Under the pieces are notes generated by a model. It was not told the DNA's origin. It worked only from the letters and a program-made list of their open reading frames with translations, and made no database searches. DNA of 45,216 nt from Bacteroidaceae bacterium (GTDB lineage Bacteria; Bacteroidota; Bacteroidia; Bacteroidales; Bacteroidaceae). Position numbers and translations under genes: made by a program. Where the stretch lies: positions 1 to 45,216 of the forward strand of contig JAFRTL010000023.1 in NCBI GenBank assembly GCA_017427065.1. Direction: 5' to 3'. Positions 33,005 through 41,799 of this stretch are shown one piece after another (position 1 is the stretch's first letter; every line of letters starts with the position of its first letter).

Positions 33005-34243
33005 ATGAAAACAGACCTGAATTTAGCATTATTAGTAGGAACTTGCAGCCTGATAATGGCTGGCTGTAGCTCAAAGACAGGGGAGGGCGTTACGCTGGAC
33101 GACTGCCCCGTGGTGGCAGAGAGAGTGCCGTTGAAGAACGGTACAGACTCCCTGATAGTGGTGGACTATGATAACTTCGACTTCGACCATCCCATAGATT
33201 TCCCGCTCAGTGAGTATTGCGACTATGAGATTGTGCAGTTGGAAGGTAGCAGCAAAGACATTATGGTGGGGGCAGGTAGAGTCTACTCACACGGTAACTA
33301 CTTAGTGTGGATAAACAATATGAGTCTAAGGATCCTAATCTTCGACAGGCAAGGGCACTATGTCTCTACCATCAACGGGGGAGAGGGGCCTGGAAATTTC
33401 GAGATGGTCTGCAACTCTGTCTATATCGATGAAGAGAAAGGGGAACTCTATGCCAACTTGCCAAGGAGTACCAAAGTCTATGACTTGAAAACGGGAGAGT
33501 TCAAACGCTCCATAAACCAGGGATCTACCTACTACCTCATGTCGGCACCCTATAAGGATAAGCTGATCTATAGCCATACCCCACTGTATAATTATGAAAA
33601 GGTCATCTGGATAGAAGATAAAGAGGGTAACGTGGAGCAGACCTTCCCTGCATCTTATTTCTGGAATATGGACATTGTGGACCCTATCTATGGCGAAAGT
33701 TTCTGGGTAGATGCCGAGTCCGTCCTGCTGGATGTAGGAGAAGACTATTACATGTATTCCCTCTTTTACTATCTCACGGAACGAGACAGCACTTACCATT
33801 ATTACCCAGCTACCAACAAGCTGATACCTTCTGCTACGCAGGTGAACTATGTGAAGAAGAACGATGGTGACTATTACGGTCAGGAAGAAACGCCCTCTTA
33901 TTATTCTGCGATTTACGTGGAACGTGGGAAGATTATTCCGCAGTATGGTACCTATGAACACTATGTAGCCCATCGTGTGATAGTAGATAAGAAGACCTTG
34001 AAAGGCAGCGCCATCAATCTGTGTGTGGACAAGCTGGGAATGATAAACATAGGGCAGGATTACTGGATTACCAGTAATGGTGACTTCTGCCTCAATCTGC
34101 CTCCAGATATCCTGATGCAACGCATAGAAGAGCGTCTGAACAAGGGTGGCCTGGATAGTGATGAGTGGCTGAAGCTCCGTACGCTCTATGATTCCATCGA
34201 TGATGACGATAATAACTATGTAATAGTGGGGAAACTGAAATAG
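33005..34243 (+). CDS. 6-bladed beta-propeller lipoprotein (unit 3, B type)
   Basis: A 412-residue lipoprotein (ALLVGTCSLIMAGC). B-type features: VVDYDNFDFDHPIDFPLSEY, the core INGGEGPGNFEMVCNSVYIDEEKGELYANLPRSTKVYDLKTGEFK, then VDKKTLKGSAINLCVDKLGM and the tail DDDNNYVIVGKLK. Its first 200 nt are nearly identical to those of 35707, after which identity falls sharply, a pattern expected from recombination between paralogues. Predicted periplasmic or surface lipoprotein of unknown ligand. Confidence 0.85.
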   Translation: MKTDLNLALLVGTCSLIMAGCSSKTGEGVTLDDCPVVAERVPLKNGTDSLIVVDYDNFDFDHPIDFPLSEYCDYEIVQLEGSSKDIMVGAGRVYSHGNYLVWINNMSLRILIFDRQGHYVSTINGGEGPGNFEMVCNSVYIDEEKGELYANLPRSTKVYDLKTGEFKRSINQGSTYYLMSAPYKDKLIYSHTPLYNYEKVIWIEDKEGNVEQTFPASYFWNMDIVDPIYGESFWVDAESVLLDVGEDYYMYSLFYYLTERDSTYHYYPATNKLIPSATQVNYVKKNDGDYYGQEETPSYYSAIYVERGKIIPQYGTYEHYVAHRVIVDKKTLKGSAINLCVDKLGMINIGQDYWITSNGDFCLNLPPDILMQRIEERLNKGGLDSDEWLKLRTLYDSIDDDDNNYVIVGKLK

Positions 34244-34287
34244 TAATCCTACCATCCAGACAAGTCGAATAACACTAAGGAAGCCAT

Positions 34288-34347
34288 CCACTGAACTGTG
34301 GACTGAACTGAGAACGTAACGTTTCAGCCCTTCCTATGCTATATTTG
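34288..34347 (+). promoter_or_regulatory. Shared propeller promoter/operator module, copy 3
   Basis: CCACTGAACTGTGG (34288-34301), then GACTGAACTGA and -7 TATATTTG (34340-34347), again 52 nt from box start to -7. The start-proximal inverted repeat is degraded here (GCAAAC against TTTTACG), which separates the conserved upstream box from the less conserved hairpin. Confidence 0.7.
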
Positions 34348-34374
34348 CAGCAAACTATTAAAATTTTTTACGCT

Positions 34375-35700
34375 ATGAAGAAGCACTTATTTTATTTTTT
34401 CCTCATGCTGATAAGCCTCACGGGATGTAATGCTGCCAAAGCTAATCCAGAAGCAGAGGAAGTGGAAGAAGGTCTGCCTGTGATTAACCTCTCGGAGAAT
34501 GTGAAGGAAGTTTCTACTCTGAACCTCAGTGATGCTGTGGAGAAGGTTGAAATTGTGAAACTGGAAACTACTGACAAAAGCCTGATTAGAAGAGTTGATA
34601 AGATTGAAGTCACAGAGAATGATATTTTTATTCAAAACGGCTTGACGAATATTCTACACTTCTCTCGAGATGGTAAGTTCCTGAATACTATAGGGAAGGT
34701 AGGGCAGGGTCCTGCTGAATATCCACAATTAGGAGATTATATTGTAGATGACTCAAGAAAAGAAGTTTATATCATATCTTTTACAACGGGTATTCAAGTT
34801 TATGATTATGAGGGTAATCATCTTCGAAGGGAATATAAACAGAGTGTCAGTAGGCTTTTCTCAACAGGATATTACGAAATGTTTCGATATGACAACACTT
34901 GGATGTCAAAGCAAAATACTACTGTTTTGGATGGCATGATTAGCAACCCGAAGGATTCGCTATGGTCTTTTGCTGTATTTGATGATGAATTCAACAAACA
35001 ATATCTGTTTAAGAATCCAGCTCATATAGGAAGGGAAGAAGAAATTGTTAATCATGGATATAACAATACAGAAATGTGGCCGAATCCTTGGTGGGAGAAT
35101 ACGACAGTCTTTGATTTATATAATGATGAGCTAACAATAAAGTTCCCTGATACAGACAGCATCTATATTTATAAAGACAAAGCATTAGAGCCATTGTATG
35201 CTATCGAGACTAATGAAGAAAAAGGCGATTACGGATTGACACATGAAATGTATAAATTGCGCCGGGCTTTCAACTATTTTGACCTTGTTAATTATTATCG
35301 TTCAAAAGACTATATCTATTTAATAGGAAATAAAGATGAAATAATATATACCTACGCCTACAGTATCAAAGATCACTCTGTCAGATTATGGAAACGTCAA
35401 GGAGAAATCGAAGCAAGTGGCATGCAAAGAATGATAGATGCGATAGGTAGGGATTTCTTGAATCTCCGTTGTAATTTCATCCTTGCAAATGATTTGAATG
35501 GTGGAAGTTTTTATGCTCGCTATCGCTCACAAGGCAAATGCTGGATATATCCTTTGCAGCCAGACACAGAGGACTATGAGAAGTATGTGGAAGAATTGAA
35601 GAAATCACCTGATGCTCCCCAGAAGCAGCAGCTACTTGATGTGATTGCAAATACGGGAGAGGAAGACAACCCAATTTTGCTGATTGCTGTTTTAGAATAA
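34375..35700 (+). CDS. 6-bladed beta-propeller lipoprotein (unit 4, A type)
   Basis: A 441-residue lipoprotein starting MKKHLFYFFLMLISLTGC; the ATG at 34375 follows the promoter module, and a longer in-frame reading would include the -7 box. It has INLSENVKEVSTLNLSDAVEKVEIVKLET, IGKVGQGPAEYPQLGDYIVDDSRKEVYIISFTTGIQVYDYEG and the C-terminal LKKSPDAPQKQQLLDVIANTGEEDNP-ILLIAVLE. It is the closest relative of the unit 2 A-type gene. The B-type partner starts 6 nt after its stop. Confidence 0.85.
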   Translation: MKKHLFYFFLMLISLTGCNAAKANPEAEEVEEGLPVINLSENVKEVSTLNLSDAVEKVEIVKLETTDKSLIRRVDKIEVTENDIFIQNGLTNILHFSRDGKFLNTIGKVGQGPAEYPQLGDYIVDDSRKEVYIISFTTGIQVYDYEGNHLRREYKQSVSRLFSTGYYEMFRYDNTWMSKQNTTVLDGMISNPKDSLWSFAVFDDEFNKQYLFKNPAHIGREEEIVNHGYNNTEMWPNPWWENTTVFDLYNDELTIKFPDTDSIYIYKDKALEPLYAIETNEEKGDYGLTHEMYKLRRAFNYFDLVNYYRSKDYIYLIGNKDEIIYTYAYSIKDHSVRLWKRQGEIEASGMQRMIDAIGRDFLNLRCNFILANDLNGGSFYARYRSQGKCWIYPLQPDTEDYEKYVEELKKSPDAPQKQQLLDVIANTGEEDNPILLIAVLE

Positions 35701-35706
35701 GACGCT

Positions 35707-36954
35707 ATGAAAACAAATCTGAATTTAGCATTATTCGTAGGAGCTTGCAGCCTGATAATGGCTGGTTGTGGCTCCAAGACAGGGGAGGGCATCACGCTGG
35801 ACGACTGCCCCGTGGTGGCAGAGAGAGTGCCGTTGAAGAATGGTACAGACTCCCTGATAGTGGTGGACTATAATAAATTCGACTTCGACCATCCCATAGA
35901 CTTTCCACTCAGTGAGTTTTGCGACTATGAGTTGGTGAAGTTAGAGAACAGCAGCAAGGAGATGATGGTGGGCCCTGGGCGTTTTTACGTCTTTGGCAAC
36001 TATATGGCATGGAGAGACCCGTATGGTCGTAGAGTGTTGGTCTTCGATAGGCAGGGGAACTATATTCGCACTTTTAACGATAGTGGAGGGCCAGAAGGCT
36101 TTGAGGGATTCTGCTCCTCAATCTATATCGATGAAGAAAATGATCAGATGTATGCTATTCTACTCCGAAAGACTAAGGTGTATAATATTAAAACGGGTGA
36201 CTATTTAAGGAGTATTGACCATGAGAAGGAATTGCGCTTGCCTTTGATGACAGCTATGCAGGATAAGCTACTCTATGTGCAGGCTCCAGGACAAATGGAG
36301 TATTTAAATAAAGATGCTATCTGGCAGACAGATAAGGAAGGGAACCAGGTGAAGTCTATCCCTTCTTCCTATTTCTGGGATATGAATTTAGTGGATCATC
36401 AATATATTGAAGATTTCTGGATGTCGTCCTTTCCGCTCATCAAGCCTTCTGGTGAGGACTATCTGCTGTTTTCCTTGAATAACCGTTACGCAATATGTGA
36501 TACTACCTATCATTACTATCCTTCCACCAATAGGCTGGTGCCTGCTACCACGATGAAGAACCCTTATACAGAGAATGGAGGGCTTTACACACAGGAGGAA
36601 ACTCCTACTTATTATACTGCTTATTTCACAGAGATGAATACAGGTCCTCTCCAGCTCGACGGCTATATAGATCGCATCACCAAGCGTGTGATGGTGGATA
36701 AGAAGACTCTTAAGGGTAGTGCTGTTCATCTCTGTTTAGACAAGTTCGGCATGATAGACATTACGGCAGAATATGCACAGACCTTCTCAGGAGACTTTGC
36801 GCTTAATCTCTCGCCCGATCGCTTGCAGCAGCTTATTGAGGAACGCCTCAGCAAAGATGGTCTGGATGACAATGAACAGATGAAACTCCGCACACTCTAT
36901 GACTCTATAGATCCAGATGACAATAACTATGTGATAGTAGGGAAGCTAAAGTAA
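35707..36954 (+). CDS. 6-bladed beta-propeller lipoprotein (unit 4, B type)
   Basis: A 415-residue lipoprotein (ALFVGACSLIMAGC). VVDYNKFDFDHPIDFPLSEF, FNDSGGPEGFEGFCSSIYIDEENDQMYAI, KTKVYNIKTGDYLRS, VDKKTLKGSAVHLCLDKFGM and the tail DDNNYVIVGKLK define it as B type. Its 5' end is almost the same as that of 33005; its middle (GPEGFEGFC) is closer to 28230, so the B genes are mosaics. It is the last gene of the array, and the TPR-HTH regulator follows with its own promoter. Confidence 0.85.
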   Translation: MKTNLNLALFVGACSLIMAGCGSKTGEGITLDDCPVVAERVPLKNGTDSLIVVDYNKFDFDHPIDFPLSEFCDYELVKLENSSKEMMVGPGRFYVFGNYMAWRDPYGRRVLVFDRQGNYIRTFNDSGGPEGFEGFCSSIYIDEENDQMYAILLRKTKVYNIKTGDYLRSIDHEKELRLPLMTAMQDKLLYVQAPGQMEYLNKDAIWQTDKEGNQVKSIPSSYFWDMNLVDHQYIEDFWMSSFPLIKPSGEDYLLFSLNNRYAICDTTYHYYPSTNRLVPATTMKNPYTENGGLYTQEETPTYYTAYFTEMNTGPLQLDGYIDRITKRVMVDKKTLKGSAVHLCLDKFGMIDITAEYAQTFSGDFALNLSPDRLQQLIEERLSKDGLDDNEQMKLRTLYDSIDPDDNNYVIVGKLK

Positions 36955-36977
36955 TAGGGCAAAAAAACAAGCATTTA

Positions 36978-37010
36978 TTTGCATGGTTCTATGTTTTTAC
37001 CTTACCTTTG
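36978..37010 (+). promoter_or_regulatory. Promoter of the TPR-HTH regulator
   Basis: TTTG (36978-36981) and TACCTTTG (37003-37010) are 21 nt apart, 22 nt before the ATG at 37033. It lacks the CCACTGAACTGTGG box, so the regulator is controlled differently from the propeller units. Confidence 0.7.
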
Positions 37011-37032
37011 TTCTAAATTGTTGGTGGCACTC

Positions 37033-38802
37033 ATGAAAAAGTACATTGCTTACGTCATATCCTTATGCATGCTCTGCCTGGCAGCTTGTAGGCCTGAAGC
37101 AGATCCACGTCCTGAGTCGGCCCAGATGGCATATCCCACCATTCTGAAAGAGATAAACAGACTGGCCGATGTGGATGCCGACCATGCCATGCATCTGATA
37201 GATAGCATAGATGCAGAGATGGCTCATGCCTCAGAGCCTGTGCAGATGTACTACAAGCTGCTCACCGTAAAGGTGCAGGATAGGCAGGGAGTGCCCCACT
37301 CCTCCAGTGGCATGATGCGCTCTGTGCTCGACTACTATGAGCAGCAGGAGAACTCCTTGCTGCTGCCTGAGGCTTATTACTATATGGGATGCACTTATCG
37401 CGACTTGAAGGTCTATGGCCTGGCTTTGGAGAACTTCCAGAAAGCGATGGATTTTGCCATCGAGACTGGGGATGCGCCTCAGATAAGCCACCTCTACAGC
37501 GAGATGGGAGCCCTTCTTGTCAAACAAGAGCTCTACGACAACGCGCTCTATGCCTTCAGACAAGCCTATAGGCAGGATAGCCTACGACACCACGTTCCTG
37601 GCATGGTTTATGCCCTGCGTGACATCGGACTGGTGCATCGTGAGCGACGCACCTACGACAGCGCTTATCACTATTTCCACAGGGCAGAGCGGATAGCCAA
37701 GGTGCAGGGCGACCTGCTGCTACGCAATGTGGCTGCCCTTGAAATAGCCGACCTTCTGACAGACAGACGACAGTATGACCAAGCTTGGGAAACCCTGCAA
37801 CCCGTATTGGCCCGCCTCACTCCTGAGAACCGTGGCAAGGCCAACCTGATAGCGGCCCAAATCTTCAGACATACCTATAGATATGAGAAGGTGCCTCCCT
37901 ACGCATCAGAAGTGATGCTCTATGGCAACTATGCAGAGAAAGCCGAAGTCTGCCGCATCATGGCACAGATAGCCCATTGGCGTAAGGACTATGATGAATA
38001 CGGGCGCTATATGTTGCAGTATGCCGACTACAAGACACGTGGTCACGATGGAGAGACCGCTGCCGTAATGGCAGAGATGAACTCGCTCTACAACTACCAG
38101 CAGGCACTGAAGGAGAATGCTGCACTTGCCCAGAAGGGAGAGCGCAAGAGTCAGACCATCGCCCTCCTGGTGGGCATCATTGCCGTCCTTACCTTCTTGG
38201 CGCTCATCGCCTACATGTTCTATCTGCGTAAGCGTGATGCCATGCGTGCCAAGCTACACGAGCTGGAGAACGACCAGCAGGAGCAGAAGCGCGCTGCAGA
38301 GCGCTCTGTGGCTGAGAAGATGGAACGTATCAGCGATTTGGAAAACCTCCTCCAGCAGTCGGGCAGTGAGAACAGCACCTTGCGCCAGCATGTAGAGGAG
38401 ATGCAGCAGGCACTTAATAAGCAGGTGGCCCATGAGATGAAACAGATCAAGGCGCGTGAGGATGCGGATAGCGAGCTGAAAGACTCAGAGATCTATCGTC
38501 GCGTCATTTACCTGATCAATCGTAAGCGCCTGCTCACGCACAAGGACTATGAGCAGTTGCGCGAAACTTTCGAGGCACTCTATCCCGACTTCATGAAACG
38601 CCTGATGGAGCTTTGCGAACTGAGCGATCTGGAGATAGAAATCAGCCTCCTGCGTCGCATGGGTGTGTCTCCCAACGATATCGCCTCCCTGACCGACTAC
38701 AGCAAGGCCCATATCTCAGGTGTCCGTCGCTCGCTCTACACCAAGGCCTTCGGCACCAAGGGCGCCCCCTCCGACTGGGACGACTTCATCGCCTCACTTT
38801 AG
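37033..38802 (+). CDS. Membrane-anchored TPR regulator with C-terminal HTH
   Basis: A 589-residue protein starting MKKYIAYVISLCMLCLAAC; an earlier in-frame TTG at 36979 lies in the promoter. A lipobox (CLAAC) is followed by periplasmic TPRs (for example YYYMGCTYRDLKVYGLALENFQKAMDFA and HLYSEMGALLVKQELYDNALYAFRQAY). A membrane helix at about 374-397 (IALLVGIIAVLTFLALIAYMFYL) precedes a long cytoplasmic coiled coil to about 500. The C-terminus is LuxR-like HTH (LSDLEIEISLLRRMGVSPNDIASLTDYSKAHISGVRRSLYTK). This Bacteroidetes design should relay a periplasmic signal to DNA in one protein. Being directly downstream of seven propeller lipoproteins, it is the best local candidate for reading the shared box in their promoters. 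Confidence 0.82.
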   Translation: MKKYIAYVISLCMLCLAACRPEADPRPESAQMAYPTILKEINRLADVDADHAMHLIDSIDAEMAHASEPVQMYYKLLTVKVQDRQGVPHSSSGMMRSVLDYYEQQENSLLLPEAYYYMGCTYRDLKVYGLALENFQKAMDFAIETGDAPQISHLYSEMGALLVKQELYDNALYAFRQAYRQDSLRHHVPGMVYALRDIGLVHRERRTYDSAYHYFHRAERIAKVQGDLLLRNVAALEIADLLTDRRQYDQAWETLQPVLARLTPENRGKANLIAAQIFRHTYRYEKVPPYASEVMLYGNYAEKAEVCRIMAQIAHWRKDYDEYGRYMLQYADYKTRGHDGETAAVMAEMNSLYNYQQALKENAALAQKGERKSQTIALLVGIIAVLTFLALIAYMFYLRKRDAMRAKLHELENDQQEQKRAAERSVAEKMERISDLENLLQQSGSENSTLRQHVEEMQQALNKQVAHEMKQIKAREDADSELKDSEIYRRVIYLINRKRLLTHKDYEQLRETFEALYPDFMKRLMELCELSDLEIEISLLRRMGVSPNDIASLTDYSKAHISGVRRSLYTKAFGTKGAPSDWDDFIASL

Positions 38803-38823
38803 CTTAAGTGATTATAGAACAAG

Positions 38824-38855
38824 AAAAGCAGGAGCCTATGCCCCTGCTTTTTTTT
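38824..38855. terminator. Bidirectional terminator
   Basis: AAAAGCAGG (38824-38832) and CCTGCTTTT (38843-38851) with a 10-nt loop, T tract on the right and A tract on the left. It ends the regulator gene and, on the other strand, the P5-like gene. Confidence 0.85.
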
Positions 38856-38863
38856 GCATTATC

Positions 38864-39313
38864 TCAGCGAGAGAACGCCAGTTGATACCCTTGCAGTATC
38901 GCAGACACAGGCACCTCCTCAGGTTTGATGCCATTCTCCACACAAGTCATCGCGATAAGGATGGGCGTGAACTTCTTGCGACCCATATATGAGTTAGGGT
39001 TGGGGAGTCGTTCCTGTCCTCCGATACTTGCATGCAGGGCCACAAACTTGATGTACGCCTCAGTGTCATTGCCATCGTTTGGAGGCGCCCATCGATAGAT
39101 TAGCTTACTTAGTGTGAGAGGTTGCATTTTCTTATTGAAATGTTGCCAATAGCGTAGCATCAGTATCCATGCAGCTCGATAGCCCCATCGCATGTGTTCG
39201 AACTGGATGAAACTAGGGTCGTCTTGCTGCCATTCCATTCCCTGCCACTTATCTCCTGTACGACGGATATTCAGCGGATTACGATTTCTGATACCTCTTG
39301 GTATTTTATTCAT
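38864..39313 (-). CDS. P5-like phage structural/lysozyme-type protein
   Basis: A 149-residue protein whose N-terminus (MNKIPRGIRNRNPLNIRRTGDKWQGM) is the GIRNxNPxNI motif of phage virion-associated muramidase-like proteins, annotated in Bacteroides as structural protein P5. Further family features are FEHMRWGYRAAWILMLRYW, a WAPPNDGNDTEAYI segment and a C-terminal MTCVENG region. The ATG at 39313 is chosen over a TTG two codons earlier. The fold should act on peptidoglycan, but I see no confirmed catalytic residue. It lies downstream of the DUF3987 gene, from which it is separated by one arm of the 22-bp inverted repeat. Confidence 0.75.
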   Translation of the reverse strand: MNKIPRGIRNRNPLNIRRTGDKWQGMEWQQDDPSFIQFEHMRWGYRAAWILMLRYWQHFNKKMQPLTLSKLIYRWAPPNDGNDTEAYIKFVALHASIGGQERLPNPNSYMGRKKFTPILIAMTCVENGIKPEEVPVSAILQGYQLAFSR

Positions 39314-39326
39314 AGGCAAAAATAAT

Positions 39327-39348
39327 TGTAACTGATATAACTGATATA
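39327..39348 (+). repeat. Left arm of a perfect 22-bp inverted repeat
   Basis: TGTAACTGATATAACTGATA plus TA, built of two AACTGATAT units. Its exact reverse complement is at 45121-45142, so the pair brackets about 5.8 kb. The flanks beyond 22 bp do not match well. Confidence 0.85.
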
Positions 39349-39352
39349 CGCA

Positions 39353-41797
39353 TTAGATTAATCTGGTTATCCTTTTTGTTTCAGGATCCTCACTGACCAG
39401 TCCTCTGTATTTCCATATGGACAATAGTCTTTCTGCAGGTGTCATAAATCCTTCCTGTTGTACCCTGAAGACCAACTCTTTGATAGTGAAGCTCTTCCCC
39501 ATTTTCTCCAGTAAGTTGCGCGGACCTCTTCTAGGTGACATGCCTTCCGATTTCATCTCATCTTCCATCATCTGGCCGAAGAAATGCATCTTGCACCAAA
39601 GGTCGTACTTCTCACTCCAAATCACGAACTGCTCTATCTCATCACTCCATTGCCGTTCATGTGCCAGCCATAGCATCACGGCACGCTGATGGGCGATGAC
39701 GTTTGCACGCTTGCAGAGGATTTTGAACACCTCGTCGAGGCTGGTAGATACAATCTGCTGATTCTCCTCGTTGAGCCGCCATGCCAGCGCATCGGCTTCC
39801 TCGCAATGCACCTCTCCGGTAGCCTCGTTCAGTCGGTCCACATAGGGCTTTAAGGCATCCGCGTAGCTCTCGTCGTAAGGCTTGAACATCGGCATACGGC
39901 CCAACGGGTCCTCAGTGATAGTACTGAAGCTGATGCGCGAGAGTGTGCCGTCGCTTACCGCACCGCGGAAGAAGCGCTGTGCCTTTGCCACCGTACAGCC
40001 CGCATTCCAGTTCCAACGCACCTGCACACGCGCCGTCACACTGTCGGCTCCCACACGCTCCTGACCATAATAACCTTGGTCGAACGCCAGTCGGATGAGC
40101 TGCGTTACCTGATTGCCACGTGCCCCGCTGCGCAGATTGTTGAGCAGTTCCAACTCATCCATGTTGGTGAAGAGGAACTTTCCATCCACATCGTCCAGAC
40201 GCTGCACCAGTGCCGCATTCGTCATGTCGGGCTCGGTGATCTGGATGCGCAGCCCTTCGGGACGCTTCGGTTTCTCCTTGTTGGCACCCTTGCTGCTGCG
40301 CGACTGCTTCCACTCCGCCTCCCGCTGTCGGTTCACCTCATCCGTCAGTCGAATGTCCTCCATTAGGTACTCTAATGGCTTGTTCACGCAACTCTTACCG
40401 ACTGACTGCGGAGCCACTACCACGTGCATGAATGCCGGTTCGTGGCGACGCTGGTCGATGTAGTTCCACCACAGCCCTTCGGGATGGCAGCCCATGGCGA
40501 CGAAGCCCGACATTGCTACCGATGGCTTGCATTCCTCGGGAACCCTGGAGACCAGCACTTCTATGAAGGGTGGGAGGGGAGATGGCAATGGTGGGGGCGT
40601 TTCTGCGTTCAGGTAAGCGTTAAGGGCGTCAACGCCATTTAGTTTAGAGTTTAGAGTTGAGAGTTTAGAGTCTGATTGCGCGGTGTCTCCATCCGGATGG
40701 TTAATTGTGAATTGTGAATTGTCAATTGCCAATTTCTCTAAACTCTTATCCAGTTTCAAGCTTTGCGCAAACAACTTCCGCTGGAAGGCAGTCATGCGCT
40801 GACTGGGATCGTTGTAGCTCTTGTAGAAGTCGTCCACCAGCTGCACGATGTTAGGATCCTGGAAATTATTTGGCATTCTTATCGCCAGCACCGCTTTCAG
40901 TTCCTCCTTCGTCAGCAGTTGCGCAGCTCCCACACTCAGGATGCTTTTCAGTGAATTGTGGCGTGCTCCTTCTACCACCAGATGCTCTGGTCTCAATCCT
41001 GCTTCCTGCATACATTTATCGAAGATAAATAGTTTAGAGTCCTCTGGTTTAGAGTCACTTAGTTTAGAGTTTAGAGTTTCTGGTTTAGGGTTCTCTAAAC
41101 TCTTATCTCTTAACTCTAAACTCCTATCCACATCCCACGGCTCTCGACCATTCAACGCCTCAAACCTGCGCTCTACCTCTTCCTTCGGCAGCAGCGCATA
41201 CCAATCTGGGGAGCGGAAGATCTGTTCGCTGCGTCCAGAGATAAAGATGATGCGCTCGGGAGAGAAGCACGTGGTGTCAGGTTTCACGTCGATGCCCAGC
41301 GCCTCGATGAAGGCCAACTGCGCCTCCTGGATGGTCATGCCGATAGGCATACGAATATCCATGTGTACCTTGCCACGTGCAGAGCGCTCCATCTGCAACA
41401 CCATGCCTTGCCACGCCCCATCCGTCTCCTCGTTCAACTGCAGCGCCCGTTCCAAAGCCGCCTGCTGCTTCTCCGCATCCACATCGTCGATGTCCACGGT
41501 GGTCTGCCACAAGAACGCCTCCTTTAGGAGCGACTTCTGGTTTCTTCGGCCGAAGGCAAAGCGATAGAAGTGCGCACAGCGGAAAGGCAGCCACGACTTC
41601 TTCCATTCCTCGCCGTTCCGCACATCGTGAATCAGATCAGCCACCCACGGTTCGTTTGCCAGACGGTCATAATCGGCTATCGTGGCAGTGTTGGCCGATC
41701 CCCAATGATTCACCTTCGCCGCTACCATCTCTTTCGAGAGGTTGGCTGGGGGGCATTTTCTTGCCCCCAGAGCCATTCTTCTTTCAACCTCTCCCAT
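39353..41797 (-). CDS. BT4734-like/DUF3987 (VirE-type) ATPase
   Basis: An 814-residue protein. The first 200 residues resemble the BT4734-like N-domain (PFRCAHFYRFAFGRRNQKSLLKEAFLWQTTVDID, IGMTIQEAQLAFIEALGID), often tied to primase-like proteins. The rest is DUF3987-like with a P-loop at about 460-468 (APQSVGKS) and ITEPDMTNAALVQRLDDVDGKFLFTNMDELELL downstream. Such genes occur in Bacteroides mobile regions, presumably in replication. Two linkers, residues about 222-257 and 354-386, are encoded by dispersed mini-repeats read in frame (NSKL, DSKL, DNSQFTINHPDGD). The gene is the third of an operon-like series on the minus strand, with a 2-nt gap to the one before. Confidence 0.75.
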   Translation of the reverse strand: MGEVERRMALGARKCPPANLSKEMVAAKVNHWGSANTATIADYDRLANEPWVADLIHDVRNGEEWKKSWLPFRCAHFYRFAFGRRNQKSLLKEAFLWQTTVDIDDVDAEKQQAALERALQLNEETDGAWQGMVLQMERSARGKVHMDIRMPIGMTIQEAQLAFIEALGIDVKPDTTCFSPERIIFISGRSEQIFRSPDWYALLPKEEVERRFEALNGREPWDVDRSLELRDKSLENPKPETLNSKLSDSKPEDSKLFIFDKCMQEAGLRPEHLVVEGARHNSLKSILSVGAAQLLTKEELKAVLAIRMPNNFQDPNIVQLVDDFYKSYNDPSQRMTAFQRKLFAQSLKLDKSLEKLAIDNSQFTINHPDGDTAQSDSKLSTLNSKLNGVDALNAYLNAETPPPLPSPLPPFIEVLVSRVPEECKPSVAMSGFVAMGCHPEGLWWNYIDQRRHEPAFMHVVVAPQSVGKSCVNKPLEYLMEDIRLTDEVNRQREAEWKQSRSSKGANKEKPKRPEGLRIQITEPDMTNAALVQRLDDVDGKFLFTNMDELELLNNLRSGARGNQVTQLIRLAFDQGYYGQERVGADSVTARVQVRWNWNAGCTVAKAQRFFRGAVSDGTLSRISFSTITEDPLGRMPMFKPYDESYADALKPYVDRLNEATGEVHCEEADALAWRLNEENQQIVSTSLDEVFKILCKRANVIAHQRAVMLWLAHERQWSDEIEQFVIWSEKYDLWCKMHFFGQMMEDEMKSEGMSPRRGPRNLLEKMGKSFTIKELVFRVQQEGFMTPAERLLSIWKYRGLVSEDPETKRITRLI
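40638..40735. repeat. Mini-repeat block inside the DUF3987 gene (second linker)
   Basis: The order is heptamers TTTAGAG/TTGAGAG (40638-40671), a core ATTGCGCGGTGTCTCC then ATCCGGATGGTTAAT (40675-40705), and AATTGTGA-type repeats (to about 40735). The 25-nt stretch 40703-40727 is the exact reverse complement of 24756-24780. All of it is open in the coding frame. Confidence 0.85.
41026..41130. repeat. Heptamer block inside the DUF3987 gene (first linker)
   Basis: TTTAGAG/TCTAAAC heptamers and near copies in both orientations, the same unit as in the intergenic array at 17053-17116, here translated as SLEN, ETLNSKL and DSKPEDSKL. Confidence 0.8.
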
Positions 41798-41799
41798 AA

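Noticed and set aside
33335-34291. 318-residue minus-strand frame opposite a B-type propeller gene.
   Set aside because: It is a shadow with low-complexity Ile/Val content and no signal or motif.
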